NCBI RefSeq assembly: GCF_021728295.1
Contig: NZ_JAKJXE010000003.1
Location: forward strand, 372,001-436,000
Direction of reading: 5' to 3'
DNA from: Pseudomonas petrae
GTDB lineage: Bacteria; Pseudomonadota; Gammaproteobacteria; Pseudomonadales; Pseudomonadaceae
Length of the DNA stretch: 64,000 nucleotides
Below the pieces are notes generated by a model that did no database searches, was not told the DNA's origin, and worked only from the letters and a program-made list of their open reading frames with translations. Positions 1 to 7,848 of the stretch are shown here, in pieces. Made by a program: the position numbers and the translations under genes. The stretch's first letter is position 1, and every line of letters begins with the position of its first letter.

Positions 1-735
1 AAACTCTATCACCCAATCCGACACAATCGGCCCAGGCGTCATCTCATCAACCACACTGTTACTTAAAGAGATGCCCACTCCCGCGGTATGATAGGGATCA
101 CACGCAGCCCTACGCCGGCCATCATTTGCCCGCAATGGATCTTGTATATGCTTGTACGAAGCGTTACAACGGCCTCCCATTGGGGCCAAGTTACGTAGAT
201 TGGCAGCTGCAAAAGGATATTTAGACCTAGGAATATAATGATCTAGATCTTCCTGTGGCGCTCCGGGAGCATCGAGTCCTTCGCATCCACAGAACGGACA
301 TACACGGGCGGGAATGCTGTTACACAGAGCCAGATATTGGCGCTGACGAATTTCATAATCGGTAAGAAGGCCAAAAGCGAAAGTAAACAAATCTTTGGCT
401 GGCTCACGAATACGCTCAGGAAGGTTTGCGAGTTCCTCACAATCACATCGACGAATTAACAGATCTGAAATTTTATTCTGCGCCTCAACGGCCTCGAGCA
501 CAGATTGGCGCTCAGCAGCGTTGAGCGTTTTTATTGCAGTCGTATAGGCCTTGAGCCTTTTCTCAAGTCCTTTCCTACCCGATAATCTATCACGATATGC
601 TTCAGGAAAGAGACGGGGCCAGCTAGGCATCCGCTTTCCAGCCGTCACAAGTTCATGTACGCGTTTAACAGCGACAATGAGGCAGTCGTGCAACCAATTC
701 TCAGCAGTAACAGCTACAGGGTAACCAAATAACAT
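1..735 (-). CDS. HNH endonuclease, PtuB-like (3' end cut by window edge)
   Basis: The frame stays open from an ATG at 735 to base 1, giving at least 245 residues with the C-terminus missing. A CPFCGC cluster is followed by DLDHYIPRSKYPF and then NLAPMGGRCN. This is the treble-clef HNH layout, with the DH pair as the likely metal and catalytic site and the cysteines as a structural zinc site. The start lies one base beyond the stop of the AAA ATPase gene, so the two are almost certainly co-translated. An ATPase plus HNH pair is the arrangement of Septu (PtuA/PtuB) defence modules; here it sits downstream of hsdM and hsdS. The nuclease presumably cuts DNA when licensed by the ATPase. The domain call is firm; the exact family and role are inferred. 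Confidence 0.8.
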   Translation of the reverse strand, partial: MLFGYPVAVTAENWLHDCLIVAVKRVHELVTAGKRMPSWPRLFPEAYRDRLSGRKGLEKRLKAYTTAIKTLNAAERQSVLEAVEAQNKISDLLIRRCDCEELANLPERIREPAKDLFTFAFGLLTDYEIRQRQYLALCNSIPARVCPFCGCEGLDAPGAPQEDLDHYIPRSKYPFAAANLRNLAPMGGRCNASYKHIQDPLRANDGRRRAACDPYHTAGVGISLSNSVVDEMTPGPIVSDWVIEF

Positions 736-736
736 G

Positions 737-2368
737 TCAGTCTCCAGACTGACGCTGCAACTGACGAACACGGTCAGCGAGCATAATTTTTTCGACTGAA
801 TCACCCAGGTCTTGCATGCGCTCCTGAATTTCTTTTGGATCGTAAGACGCGTTTAGCTCCTCTATCACCGCTTTGGGGACGTCGGAAATAGGCGGACGTA
901 TATCAAAGCACTCGCCAAGAATTGCATCGAATGTTGTACCGAAGGTTTCAACATTTGGGTGACGAACTTCTATTTTTCCCGTCGCACTATTCTTACTGAA
1001 TATAAGAACACGCTCCTTCGCCATATCAGAAGGAACGAATGGAGAGTGAGTTGTAAGCAGACAATCCTGCATCGATGCTGGGCTTGCATCTTTACGCCTT
1101 CCGGTTGCCGTTGGAAGGTCGAGCACCTTAGAAATAAGTTTCACCCTCCACTTCGGGTTGAAGTGAGATTCCGGCTCATCCAAAAGAAAGAGCGCTTGAG
1201 GAAAAGAAACCATACACATCGTACCTAACAGCTGAGCCTGCTGATGCTCCCCATCAGAGAGCGATACATAATCAACAGTTCCACGACCGCCCTGGGCATC
1301 AAACACGACCCGCTCAAATCTGAATACTTTGTCTTCGTCCTGAGGCTCGGGTAACCGCGAGGCAAACTTGCGCAATTGAGTTTCACGCTTGAATCTATCG
1401 CGCGCCGCTTTTGGTATAGCAAGATCATTGAGCATCGCTAGCTTGTGAAGCGCAGCATAAAGCGCTAAGGCGCTAGACCAGAAACTAGAAAATGCTTTGC
1501 GCGTCTCTTCAGTGACAAAAAAATCGAACGTATAGCTGTCGCTAGTAGGCTCGTAATGGAAACTAGTCGCACAGCGCTGAAGCTGGTCTAGATAGAGTTC
1601 TAGCTCACCTGTTAGTTGAATCCCTTTACGCCTATTACGTCCTTTTTTTGCCGCGGCTTTTGGGGCAGCCGAGTGTGCCAACTGTATGACACATCGAAAC
1701 GAATGAAGATCCTGCACACGAGCATCACTCAACAGCGCATCGCGCTCCTCGAGTGCGCCTAAAAGTAGGTTGGCCACCAGTACTTCGAGATGCGTTCCGT
1801 AGTCAATCAGCATTAATCTTGTATCAGGTACCGGATCAGCCCGAGTTGATTCATTCAAGGCTCGTCGGCCCACCTCCTCAGCATATCCACTACGAGACAC
1901 CAAGAAAGGTAAACTTAACGTCTCGTTTGCACCCGAGGTGTAACCCACTACCTTCGTTGGTAGTAGTGCAGCTGTGGCGGCACTCGTAAGGTCACACTCC
2001 ACCCAATCACCATCTACTTTCCTATCAAGCCCTACCACCGCTTTTTTCCGCCCTTGCGCAAGCCGGCGCGCACGGACATGTACAGGCTTGTCATGTTTTG
2101 GTTCTGAGATCAGATATTCGATCTCAAAAAGCAAATTCTCGTTACCCTCAGCGCGTTCCTCGTCAGGTACTGCAGCGTGAAGCAAGGACTGGAAAGCTTC
2201 AGCAATAACTTGAATAAGTTGTGACTTACCTGCCCCATTAGGCCCTATGAGGCAAAGCGGTTCGAAATCGCTTACAGAAGTAGACGAGCCTCTCAAGCGC
2301 ACATCAAGTCCGTCTAACAACCCACCACAAGATTTGGCAGTGATGATGTGAACACGTAAGAGTTTCAT
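737..2368 (-). CDS. Restriction system-associated AAA family ATPase
   Basis: 543 residues. Walker A is GPNGAGKS at about residues 42-49, close to the N-terminus. A signature-like LSDGEHQ comes near residue 380, then a Walker B run ending LLDEPE, then LTTHSPF as the switch histidine. This is the ABC/SMC-type ATPase fold also seen in OLD, RecF and PtuA proteins. The start overlaps the hsdS stop as ATGA, so it belongs to the hsd operon. ATPases of this sort are known next to type I restriction genes and probably act as a sensor or regulator for the HNH nuclease that follows. The family assignment comes from motif order and context; whether it helps the HsdM/HsdS enzyme or is a separate defence cannot be read from sequence. 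Confidence 0.82.
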   Translation of the reverse strand: MKLLRVHIITAKSCGGLLDGLDVRLRGSSTSVSDFEPLCLIGPNGAGKSQLIQVIAEAFQSLLHAAVPDEERAEGNENLLFEIEYLISEPKHDKPVHVRARRLAQGRKKAVVGLDRKVDGDWVECDLTSAATAALLPTKVVGYTSGANETLSLPFLVSRSGYAEEVGRRALNESTRADPVPDTRLMLIDYGTHLEVLVANLLLGALEERDALLSDARVQDLHSFRCVIQLAHSAAPKAAAKKGRNRRKGIQLTGELELYLDQLQRCATSFHYEPTSDSYTFDFFVTEETRKAFSSFWSSALALYAALHKLAMLNDLAIPKAARDRFKRETQLRKFASRLPEPQDEDKVFRFERVVFDAQGGRGTVDYVSLSDGEHQQAQLLGTMCMVSFPQALFLLDEPESHFNPKWRVKLISKVLDLPTATGRRKDASPASMQDCLLTTHSPFVPSDMAKERVLIFSKNSATGKIEVRHPNVETFGTTFDAILGECFDIRPPISDVPKAVIEELNASYDPKEIQERMQDLGDSVEKIMLADRVRQLQRQSGD

Positions 2369-3846
2369 TCATCCACCTGCTTAAACTTCATAGCTTTCGC
2401 GCCGACATCGAAAAATTGCTTCAAGCCGGATTGATTGTCAGCAAGCAACATAAAAAGCTCTTCCTTGAGTGATTCATAATCCCAAGAAACTACCTTGTTA
2501 AGCTCCTCAAAAGTGAAGCCTTCTTTTGGCATCCGACCAACAACGTCTGATAGTTGATCCCTTGGTGCGGATTTCAAAGGCTCGCTCCTCGATAGCTTTG
2601 TAATGTTGGCAATGGACTGGTCGTTTGCCCTCATGGCCGAAATACGCTTGACTAGTTCACTCGCAGGCTCGTCCGCAGAATCTTGTGTAACAAGCTCACC
2701 CCGAAATGCTTTATTCAGCATTGAAGGGATTAGTTTCTCAACCTGGGCGCGGGCTGACGTGTAATTGCTTTCAAGGATGTCGGCGAGTGCAAAAAAAGAC
2801 TCAACTCGGCGTACAATTTCCGTTTGCTCTGCCACCGAGGGCAACGCAAAAGAAAAAGCCGCGAGCTTCTTAGCGTTTATATTCGACTGACTTACGCCAT
2901 CGGATTTCACACTCCAACAATATGCACGACCTTTGGGGCTATTTAAACTGTAATTCAGAAAATCTGGTAACAAAAACTCACCACATCGAACACGGATTAA
3001 ATAGCCTGCATAGATGGCTGGCTGCTCACCTTTATAAACAGCAGTCTTGCCAACTAGTGCTGGACTGTTCGTTCGATTGAACAACACATCCCCAGGGGTT
3101 AATTGGTACTTGGCGATTTCAGCGTCATCAGAGGTGTAAACAAGATCGGACCAGTCTAGTCTTGCATCTTGAATATTTCCCATGCGAAGTACCGGAACCG
3201 CACCTGATCTAGCTGATTTGACGGCCGAACCATAAGAGAAATCGGTAGCTACCTCATCGAGCCGTACAAGTTTCCAATTCTTTACTGTTGGCTCTTGCCA
3301 ATCCTCTATAAGCTCTCCATTCGTCGCGGCCATCAACACCGATTGCCGAAGCCGTGTTAGGTAAGCGGGTACTAGATCTAGACGGGTACGACAAGCATCC
3401 ACTCGCGTCACTAACGCATCAAGCCTATCGGCGATACGACGCTGCTCTGATAGAGGTGCAATTGGAATAGTAACTGAATATGCGTCATCGCGATTAAGTC
3501 CCGGTATCGCAGTCGCCCTGTTCAGTGACCGAAGGTCTAACGAAGTAAGCAAGTAATACCAATAACGAAATGACATACCCCACAGCTCATCGACGAAGTA
3601 CGCAGTGTCGATAGGCCATGATGGATGCTTCGCATGATGAATTGCTCCTACGCTCCCCTTTCTGCCAATGATAAGAGCCTCGGATTCAACTAGTGCTGAG
3701 CCATGCTCACCAACAACTCCGTTCGATCCGTACACCGTTGCGCCAACACCAGATCGCGAACGTTCGGGAAGAGACTTCCCGTACTTAAACTGCAAAAGCT
3801 CACCTAACGTGGCGGTTGTCCAACCTTGAGGCAAAGGGGTTGTCAC
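2365..3846 (-). CDS. hsdS: Type I restriction-modification specificity subunit HsdS
   Basis: 493 residues, of which roughly the first 390 form the usual two-repeat plan. Each half has a target recognition domain (the first opens PLPQGWTTATLGELL, the second NWKLVRLDEVATDF) followed by a helical spacer with an LSEQRRI or AEQTEIV turn. HsdS selects the split DNA sequence that the HsdM methylase modifies and HsdR would cut. A C-terminal extension of about 100 residues lies beyond the second spacer, ending in KAMKFKQVDE. It contains a FTFEELNKVVSWDYESLKEELF segment that looks like a small helical interaction domain. The gene overlaps hsdM and the AAA gene by four bases each (ATGA). The recognition sequence cannot be predicted from the protein. 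Confidence 0.93.
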   Translation of the reverse strand: MTTPLPQGWTTATLGELLQFKYGKSLPERSRSGVGATVYGSNGVVGEHGSALVESEALIIGRKGSVGAIHHAKHPSWPIDTAYFVDELWGMSFRYWYYLLTSLDLRSLNRATAIPGLNRDDAYSVTIPIAPLSEQRRIADRLDALVTRVDACRTRLDLVPAYLTRLRQSVLMAATNGELIEDWQEPTVKNWKLVRLDEVATDFSYGSAVKSARSGAVPVLRMGNIQDARLDWSDLVYTSDDAEIAKYQLTPGDVLFNRTNSPALVGKTAVYKGEQPAIYAGYLIRVRCGEFLLPDFLNYSLNSPKGRAYCWSVKSDGVSQSNINAKKLAAFSFALPSVAEQTEIVRRVESFFALADILESNYTSARAQVEKLIPSMLNKAFRGELVTQDSADEPASELVKRISAMRANDQSIANITKLSRSEPLKSAPRDQLSDVVGRMPKEGFTFEELNKVVSWDYESLKEELFMLLADNQSGLKQFFDVGAKAMKFKQVDE

Positions 3847-5321
3847 ATTTCCACCTCATCTACCTCTTCACCCAACTCGGCTAAAATTCCTCGTAGGTCA
3901 TCCAACACTAGCTCCAACTCGCCGATAGCATCGCGAACCAATAATGCCGGCTCACAAGACGCCTCGATCGCTGGCTCGCTTTCGTCTTTAAGCCAAGAAA
4001 TATCCAGATTGTCGCCTCTTGCCGCGATTTGATCGCGAGAGAACGCACGCCAACGCCCCTGCTCTCCTTGCTCTCTACGATTAAGCAGGCTATCTAATCC
4101 ACCCATTGGGTCGTCGCCAAAAGCAGCTTCAAACTCGGTGAAGTAATCACGAGTCAGCTGAGTGCGCTTACCGAATTGGGGCATATTGGAGCGAAGATCA
4201 TAGATCCAAACCTGCTTTGTATTGTCTTTAGCCTTCTCGCCACGAGAAAAAAACAACACATTGGTTTTCACTCCGTGCGCATAAAAGATTCCGGTCGGTA
4301 GACGCAAAATGGTGTGAAGATTATAGCTGTCCAGCAATTCGCGGCGTATCTCAGCACCTACATTGCTTTCAAATAGCACATTATCGGGCAACACCACAGC
4401 AGCCCGCCCTCCAGGTTTGAGAGCGAGCATGATGTGCTGCACGAAACAGAATTGTTTATTACTTGTGGAGAAGGTGAAGTCAGTACGTGTTGGCAAGCCC
4501 CCACCCTTCTTGGTGCCGAAAGGGGGGTTGGTTAGGATAAGTGACGCGCCAGCTTTTGCCAGCACCGCGCCTTCCGGACCTAGCGTGTCACCATAGTGAA
4601 TGCCACCATTCGTAGGCCCACCTTCACCAGCACTCTCGATGCCGTGCAACATAAGATTCATCAATGCTAAGCGATGAGTATCCTGCACATGTTCCATGCC
4701 AAAAAATGTGGCGCAACGCAGCTTGCGCTGCTGAGCGTCGGTGAGCGCGTCAAAATCATGGTGCTCTTTCAAGTAATGATGTGCCGCAATCAAAAAGCCG
4801 CCGGTTCCGGCAGCCGGATCCTGGATGCGGTCTTTTAGATCTGGTTTCATTACCGCCACCATACTGTCGATCAGCGCGCGCGGAGTAAAATACTGTCCGG
4901 CTCCACTTTTCTTCTCATTGGCATTCTTCTCTAACAAGCCCTCATAGATATCGCCCAGCCCCTCCTGTCGAGCACTATACCAATCAAGCTTGTCCATCTC
5001 AGTTACTAAGGTAGACAGTGTGGCCGGTTTTTTGATGAAGCTGCTGGCGTTGGCAAAAATCTCCTTCACCAATGGGGAGCCGTGGCTACCAAGACGAATC
5101 AACGTGACTTTATAAAATTCAAGACGTTTGAGCGCACTTTGCGCCAGCAGGTCAGCCCAATGACATCCATCTGCCAGTTGGTCCCCTTGGCCAGTCTCAT
5201 CCGCCATTTTAAGAAACAGCAAATAAGTGAGCTCGGTGACGTACTGGTGATAGGTCACACCATCATCTTTGAGAACGTTGCAGAGGTTCCAGAGCTTGCC
5301 GACGATATCTTGAGTAGTCAT
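3843..5321 (-). CDS. hsdM: Type I restriction-modification DNA methyltransferase HsdM
   Basis: 492 residues from the ATG at 5321. The protein opens MTTQDIVGKLWNLCNVL, the usual start of this family; an in-frame TTG at 5444 would add 41 low-complexity residues unlike any HsdM and is rejected. The N-terminal helical domain is followed by the N6-adenine methylase core: DPAAGTGGFLI binds S-adenosylmethionine, and NPPFG is the catalytic motif IV. The enzyme methylates adenine on both strands of the HsdS target. It heads a leftward operon with hsdS, the AAA ATPase and the HNH gene, all overlapping or abutting. No strong Shine-Dalgarno is seen before the start. The R subunit is absent from the window and is expected to the left if the system is complete. 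Confidence 0.94.
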   Translation of the reverse strand: MTTQDIVGKLWNLCNVLKDDGVTYHQYVTELTYLLFLKMADETGQGDQLADGCHWADLLAQSALKRLEFYKVTLIRLGSHGSPLVKEIFANASSFIKKPATLSTLVTEMDKLDWYSARQEGLGDIYEGLLEKNANEKKSGAGQYFTPRALIDSMVAVMKPDLKDRIQDPAAGTGGFLIAAHHYLKEHHDFDALTDAQQRKLRCATFFGMEHVQDTHRLALMNLMLHGIESAGEGGPTNGGIHYGDTLGPEGAVLAKAGASLILTNPPFGTKKGGGLPTRTDFTFSTSNKQFCFVQHIMLALKPGGRAAVVLPDNVLFESNVGAEIRRELLDSYNLHTILRLPTGIFYAHGVKTNVLFFSRGEKAKDNTKQVWIYDLRSNMPQFGKRTQLTRDYFTEFEAAFGDDPMGGLDSLLNRREQGEQGRWRAFSRDQIAARGDNLDISWLKDESEPAIEASCEPALLVRDAIGELELVLDDLRGILAELGEEVDEVEM

Positions 5322-6077
5322 GCGACAGAAGCTAAGCAGGAGGTAGCCAAGCGCCATGTCAGGCGGCTGGGGGAGGAGGAGGAGGGAGTTGTCGCCAAAG
5401 GCATCGTTGAAGGCTTCCAAAGTTTTGCAGCAACTGGCCGTCAAATTTTTTTGTACAGATTGTTAAGCCACGTCGAACCACGTGAAATGACCTACAGGAC
5501 TGGCAAAACCTCCCGATCGGCCCGAGGTGATGCGCCTTACTCTGAACTGAAATTCTCTTTGTGACGGTCGTGCTATGGTAAGCCTGAGTGTCTCAGTTAT
5601 GCCTGAAAATTGAAACAACTGACGAAGAATTTGCCCCCCTGCTGACACATTTTGGGCTTAGTTGCTTGGTCTTTTTACGGGCTACACGCGGTCGTGTGAG
5701 AAACGATAGCAATGCGCCCTCAAAGGCGATTTTGAGCTGATTTGCACCCCTACCGAAAAAAACAGGGCTTGCGACTCCGCTTCGCGGGAGTTCCAGCGTA
5801 ACCAACGGGGCGTCAAAGAAATCGTGTCACACCGTTTGGTGATGTTACACGCAGTGAAACAAGTGTTCTCGATTGGTGCTTCAAATAAATAATTCAATAA
5901 TTTCAATTGGTTACTGATATTCGTAACACCTGTTACACGCGTTACACGCGTTACACGCGTTACACCAGTTTTGTCACAGTTCCAGGTGACGTCCCCGCCC
6001 CCCCTAGGATTTGTAGGCCTACAGCGAACAACCTACCTAGATCCTCCCAAAATATAGCCCCCCTATCGGTACAGACC
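5322..6077. other. Gene-free divergent control region between hsdM and the GIY-YIG gene
   Basis: About 750 bases with no convincing coding frame. It must hold the promoters for the leftward hsd operon and for the rightward GIY-YIG gene. It contains a copy of GTTACACGC at 5844-5852 and the tandem repeat cluster at 5923-5966, and is AT-richer than the T6SS core to the right. No sigma-70 boxes are convincing enough to mark. Confidence 0.6.
5923..5966. repeat. Tandem GTTACACGC nonamer cluster with a palindromic head
   Basis: GTTACACGC occurs at 5932-5940, 5941-5949 and 5950-5958, followed by a fourth, partial copy at 5959-5966. The first copy forms the right arm of a palindrome, GTAACA-CC-TGTTAC, at 5923-5936. 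Another isolated copy lies at 5844-5852. The cluster is 111 bases upstream of the GIY-YIG start. Perfect nine-base periodicity resembles iterons or a multimeric operator. The binding protein is unknown. Confidence 0.8.
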
Positions 6078-6590
6078 ATGCCTGTGTATTTCATTCGAGA
6101 TCCAAGCAGCGACTCAATCAAAATTGGTCGTAGCGCGACGCCGCAAAAACGCATTGGTCAATTGCAGACAGGTAACCCCCACCCCCTTGAACTGATGGGG
6201 TGGATCGAAACTGAAGACGACGTGCTGGCGGAGCAAGGTCTGCACCGGTTCTATAAGGCTTATAGAGGAATAGGTGAGTGGTTCGCTATAGATCAAGACG
6301 ATGTGCTGGATCAGCTAAAGCGTTTTAGTGGGTTTGTGCCAGTAAGCGGCGACTCATTTGCCATTTTTGGCTATGACAGAGACGGTATTCCCGAATACGT
6401 TGGTGTCTGCAAATGGGGAGACTTTGAGTACGATGAATGCTGTCCTTTTTGCGGTTGTTTCTGCGGAATGCACTATCAGGAGTCGACCTACATGTATCAC
6501 TGCCTGAATTGTGATGCGTATACAGATTTTTCGGAGTTGAATCGCTCCCTTGATTCAGAAGACGACGCCGGGGACCCTGACGGTATCTGA
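6078..6590 (+). CDS. GIY-YIG nuclease family protein with C-terminal zinc ribbon
   Basis: 170 residues from the ATG at 6078. A longer in-frame extension would run through the nonamer repeats and is not credible. The N-terminal 80 residues begin PVYFIRDPSSDSIKIGRS, followed by PQKRIGQLQTGNPHPLEL and LHRFYKAYRGIGEWF. This is the compact T5orf172/Mug113 branch of the GIY-YIG nuclease superfamily: the first strand carries the Y-F-I element, R is the catalytic arginine and E in GEWF the likely metal ligand. After residue 110 come CCPFCGCFCG and YHCLNCD, two cysteine pairs forming a probable zinc ribbon. The role may be element mobility or defence. It stands alone between repeat-rich regions; its stop codon lies inside the first copy of a duplicated block. 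Confidence 0.78.
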   Translation: MPVYFIRDPSSDSIKIGRSATPQKRIGQLQTGNPHPLELMGWIETEDDVLAEQGLHRFYKAYRGIGEWFAIDQDDVLDQLKRFSGFVPVSGDSFAIFGYDRDGIPEYVGVCKWGDFEYDECCPFCGCFCGMHYQESTYMYHCLNCDAYTDFSELNRSLDSEDDAGDPDGI

Positions 6591-6791
6591 ACGATACGGG
6601 GTCGGAAACCCGCCGGACTTTGTTAGCGAACTAGTGCCCAGCTTAGTGAACAAGTGCCCAGCTTAGTGAACAGGTGAACCGGGTGAACACACAGTTCACC
6701 AGTGCAATTGCACAAGATGTTGGGAGGTCGCCGGGGACCCTGAGCATTTCCGAATGACACGGGGCACAAAACCCGCCGAATCGTGTTAGCG
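6567..6791. repeat. Duplicated 62-base block (copies 6567-6628 and 6729-6791)
   Basis: Both copies start GCCGGGGACCCTGA (the second reads TCGCCGGGGACCCTGA). Both carry an ACGGGG...AAACCCGCCG core that can fold as CGGG with an eight-base loop and CCCG, and both finish TGTTAGCG. The middles differ, so the copies are old or under selection for parts only. Copy 1 overlaps the end of the GIY-YIG gene. The function is unknown; a protein-binding or recombination site is possible. Confidence 0.7.
6633..6700. repeat. 20-base tandem repeat and GTGAAC hairpin
   Basis: AGTGCCCAGCTTAGTGAACA is present twice without gap (6633-6652, 6653-6672). GGTGAAC follows at 6673-6679 and 6682-6688, then its inverse GTTCACC at 6694-6700, which gives a seven-base stem with a five-base loop. 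Counting both, GTGAAC occurs four times direct and once inverted in 70 bases. Confidence 0.75.
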
Positions 6792-6808
6792 GCTGGATTT
6801 TCTACGTT

Positions 6809-6861
6809 GGTTGACAGGTTGACGTGGTTGACACCATCCCCAACGTTGACGGGGCTCAACC
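6809..6861. repeat. GGTTGAC short direct repeats with inverted terminal copy
   Basis: GGTTGAC occurs at 6809-6815, 6817-6823 and 6826-6832, with a related CGTTGAC at 6844-6850 that pairs with GCTCAACC downstream. Spacing is 8-9 bases, the same period as the GTTACACGC cluster upstream. No gene overlaps it. The segment 6862-7197 that follows shows no further structure that I can support. Confidence 0.65.
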
Positions 6862-7197
6862 GTTCGCTATCAACAACACGCTAGCTCACCTTTACCGTTG
6901 CGGTAACGATGCCCTCTTCTCTTCAATATCCTTTCAATTTCAACGTTGAAATTTCAGTAAGCTGATGAAACTACCACTACCAAGATCTCGCGGGTTTCAT
7001 GCCCCGTACCTAACAAAACTCTCCAGGGGCCCCGGCGATTTTTTCGTACTCTCGTTTACACATCACGCGCGCTTTGACCAGTCTAGAGATCACATCGGAC
7101 GCTAGCGTTACTGGGAAATTACGTGCGTTCGTCATGTCCACGTGTTTCGGTTGAGCTTCTATACTCGCCTCTCGCAACCCTAAATTGAGGCTTCAAC

Positions 7198-7848
7198 ATG
7201 AGCGATCCAGACTCCTTACTTGACCCTGATTTCTTCATACCGCCGTCAGCTTTCCCGTCTTCTGAAGACGGACTGTTTAAGTCCCAGGAGGACTGGTGGA
7301 ACAATGCGTGTGTGAATTGGGGAGGGGGGTATCGTTGGACGCTTTACGCGTCAGGGTACAAGGACGCTGCCGATGTGCTGGTTCAGCGCATTGAGGAACA
7401 CAGCTCCGGCCAGGACACTCAGGTCTACCCTATTTTATTTCTATACCGCCAGTACCTAGAACTACAGCTCAAAGAGCTCATTCAGATGGGTAGATTAGTC
7501 ATTGGTAGGGAAAATGGCTTTCCGAAAGATCACCATATCGGACGTCTTTGGGCGATCTGCTATCCCCTTCTAGAAGAAATATCACCAGGTGATTCAGTTG
7601 AGAAGCTACAAGAAGCAGGCCGCCTGATCGACGAATTTGCATTAATCGACCCCACGTCTCAGGCATTTCGCTATCCAGAGGATAGAGATGGGAAGCCGTC
7701 GTTGCCGGGCATCGCGACCATTAACCTTCGGAATGTACGTGAGGTAATTGAGAAAATCGCAACGATGCTTACAGGGGCTGGCTGTGTAGTTGACGAACAC
7801 CTCCAATTTAAACGAGACATGGAAAGTGAATATCGCAACGAATATTGA
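7198..7848 (+). CDS. HEPN-like protein of unknown function
   Basis: 216 residues starting MSDPDSLLDPDFF, with TTGAGGCTTCAAC just ahead of the ATG. The middle holds YPILFLYRQYLELQLKELI followed by a HHIGRLW segment. An R..LEL.LK helix, a gap and an H..LW motif recur in small HEPN-type helical proteins, several of which are RNases or defence accessory proteins. I do not see a clear catalytic R-x4-6-H motif. No membrane or signal segment is visible. It stands alone in accessory DNA between repeats and the T6SS. The fold call is tentative and the function unassigned. Confidence 0.5.
   Translation: MSDPDSLLDPDFFIPPSAFPSSEDGLFKSQEDWWNNACVNWGGGYRWTLYASGYKDAADVLVQRIEEHSSGQDTQVYPILFLYRQYLELQLKELIQMGRLVIGRENGFPKDHHIGRLWAICYPLLEEISPGDSVEKLQEAGRLIDEFALIDPTSQAFRYPEDRDGKPSLPGIATINLRNVREVIEKIATMLTGAGCVVDEHLQFKRDMESEYRNEY

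Noticed and set aside
5322..5444. Longer HsdM from a TTG at 5444
   Set aside because: The added residues are Leu/Pro-rich and unlike the family, whose N-terminus starts at 5321.
5907..6077. Extended GIY-YIG protein beginning at 5907
   Set aside because: The added part translates the nonamer repeats (TRYTRYTRYT) and lacks any family similarity.
6567..6791. tRNA or tRNA-fragment attachment site
   Set aside because: The hairpins do not form a cloverleaf and no integrase is nearby.
5923..6861. CRISPR array
   Set aside because: Repeat units are 7-20 bases, without spacers of constant length and without cas genes.
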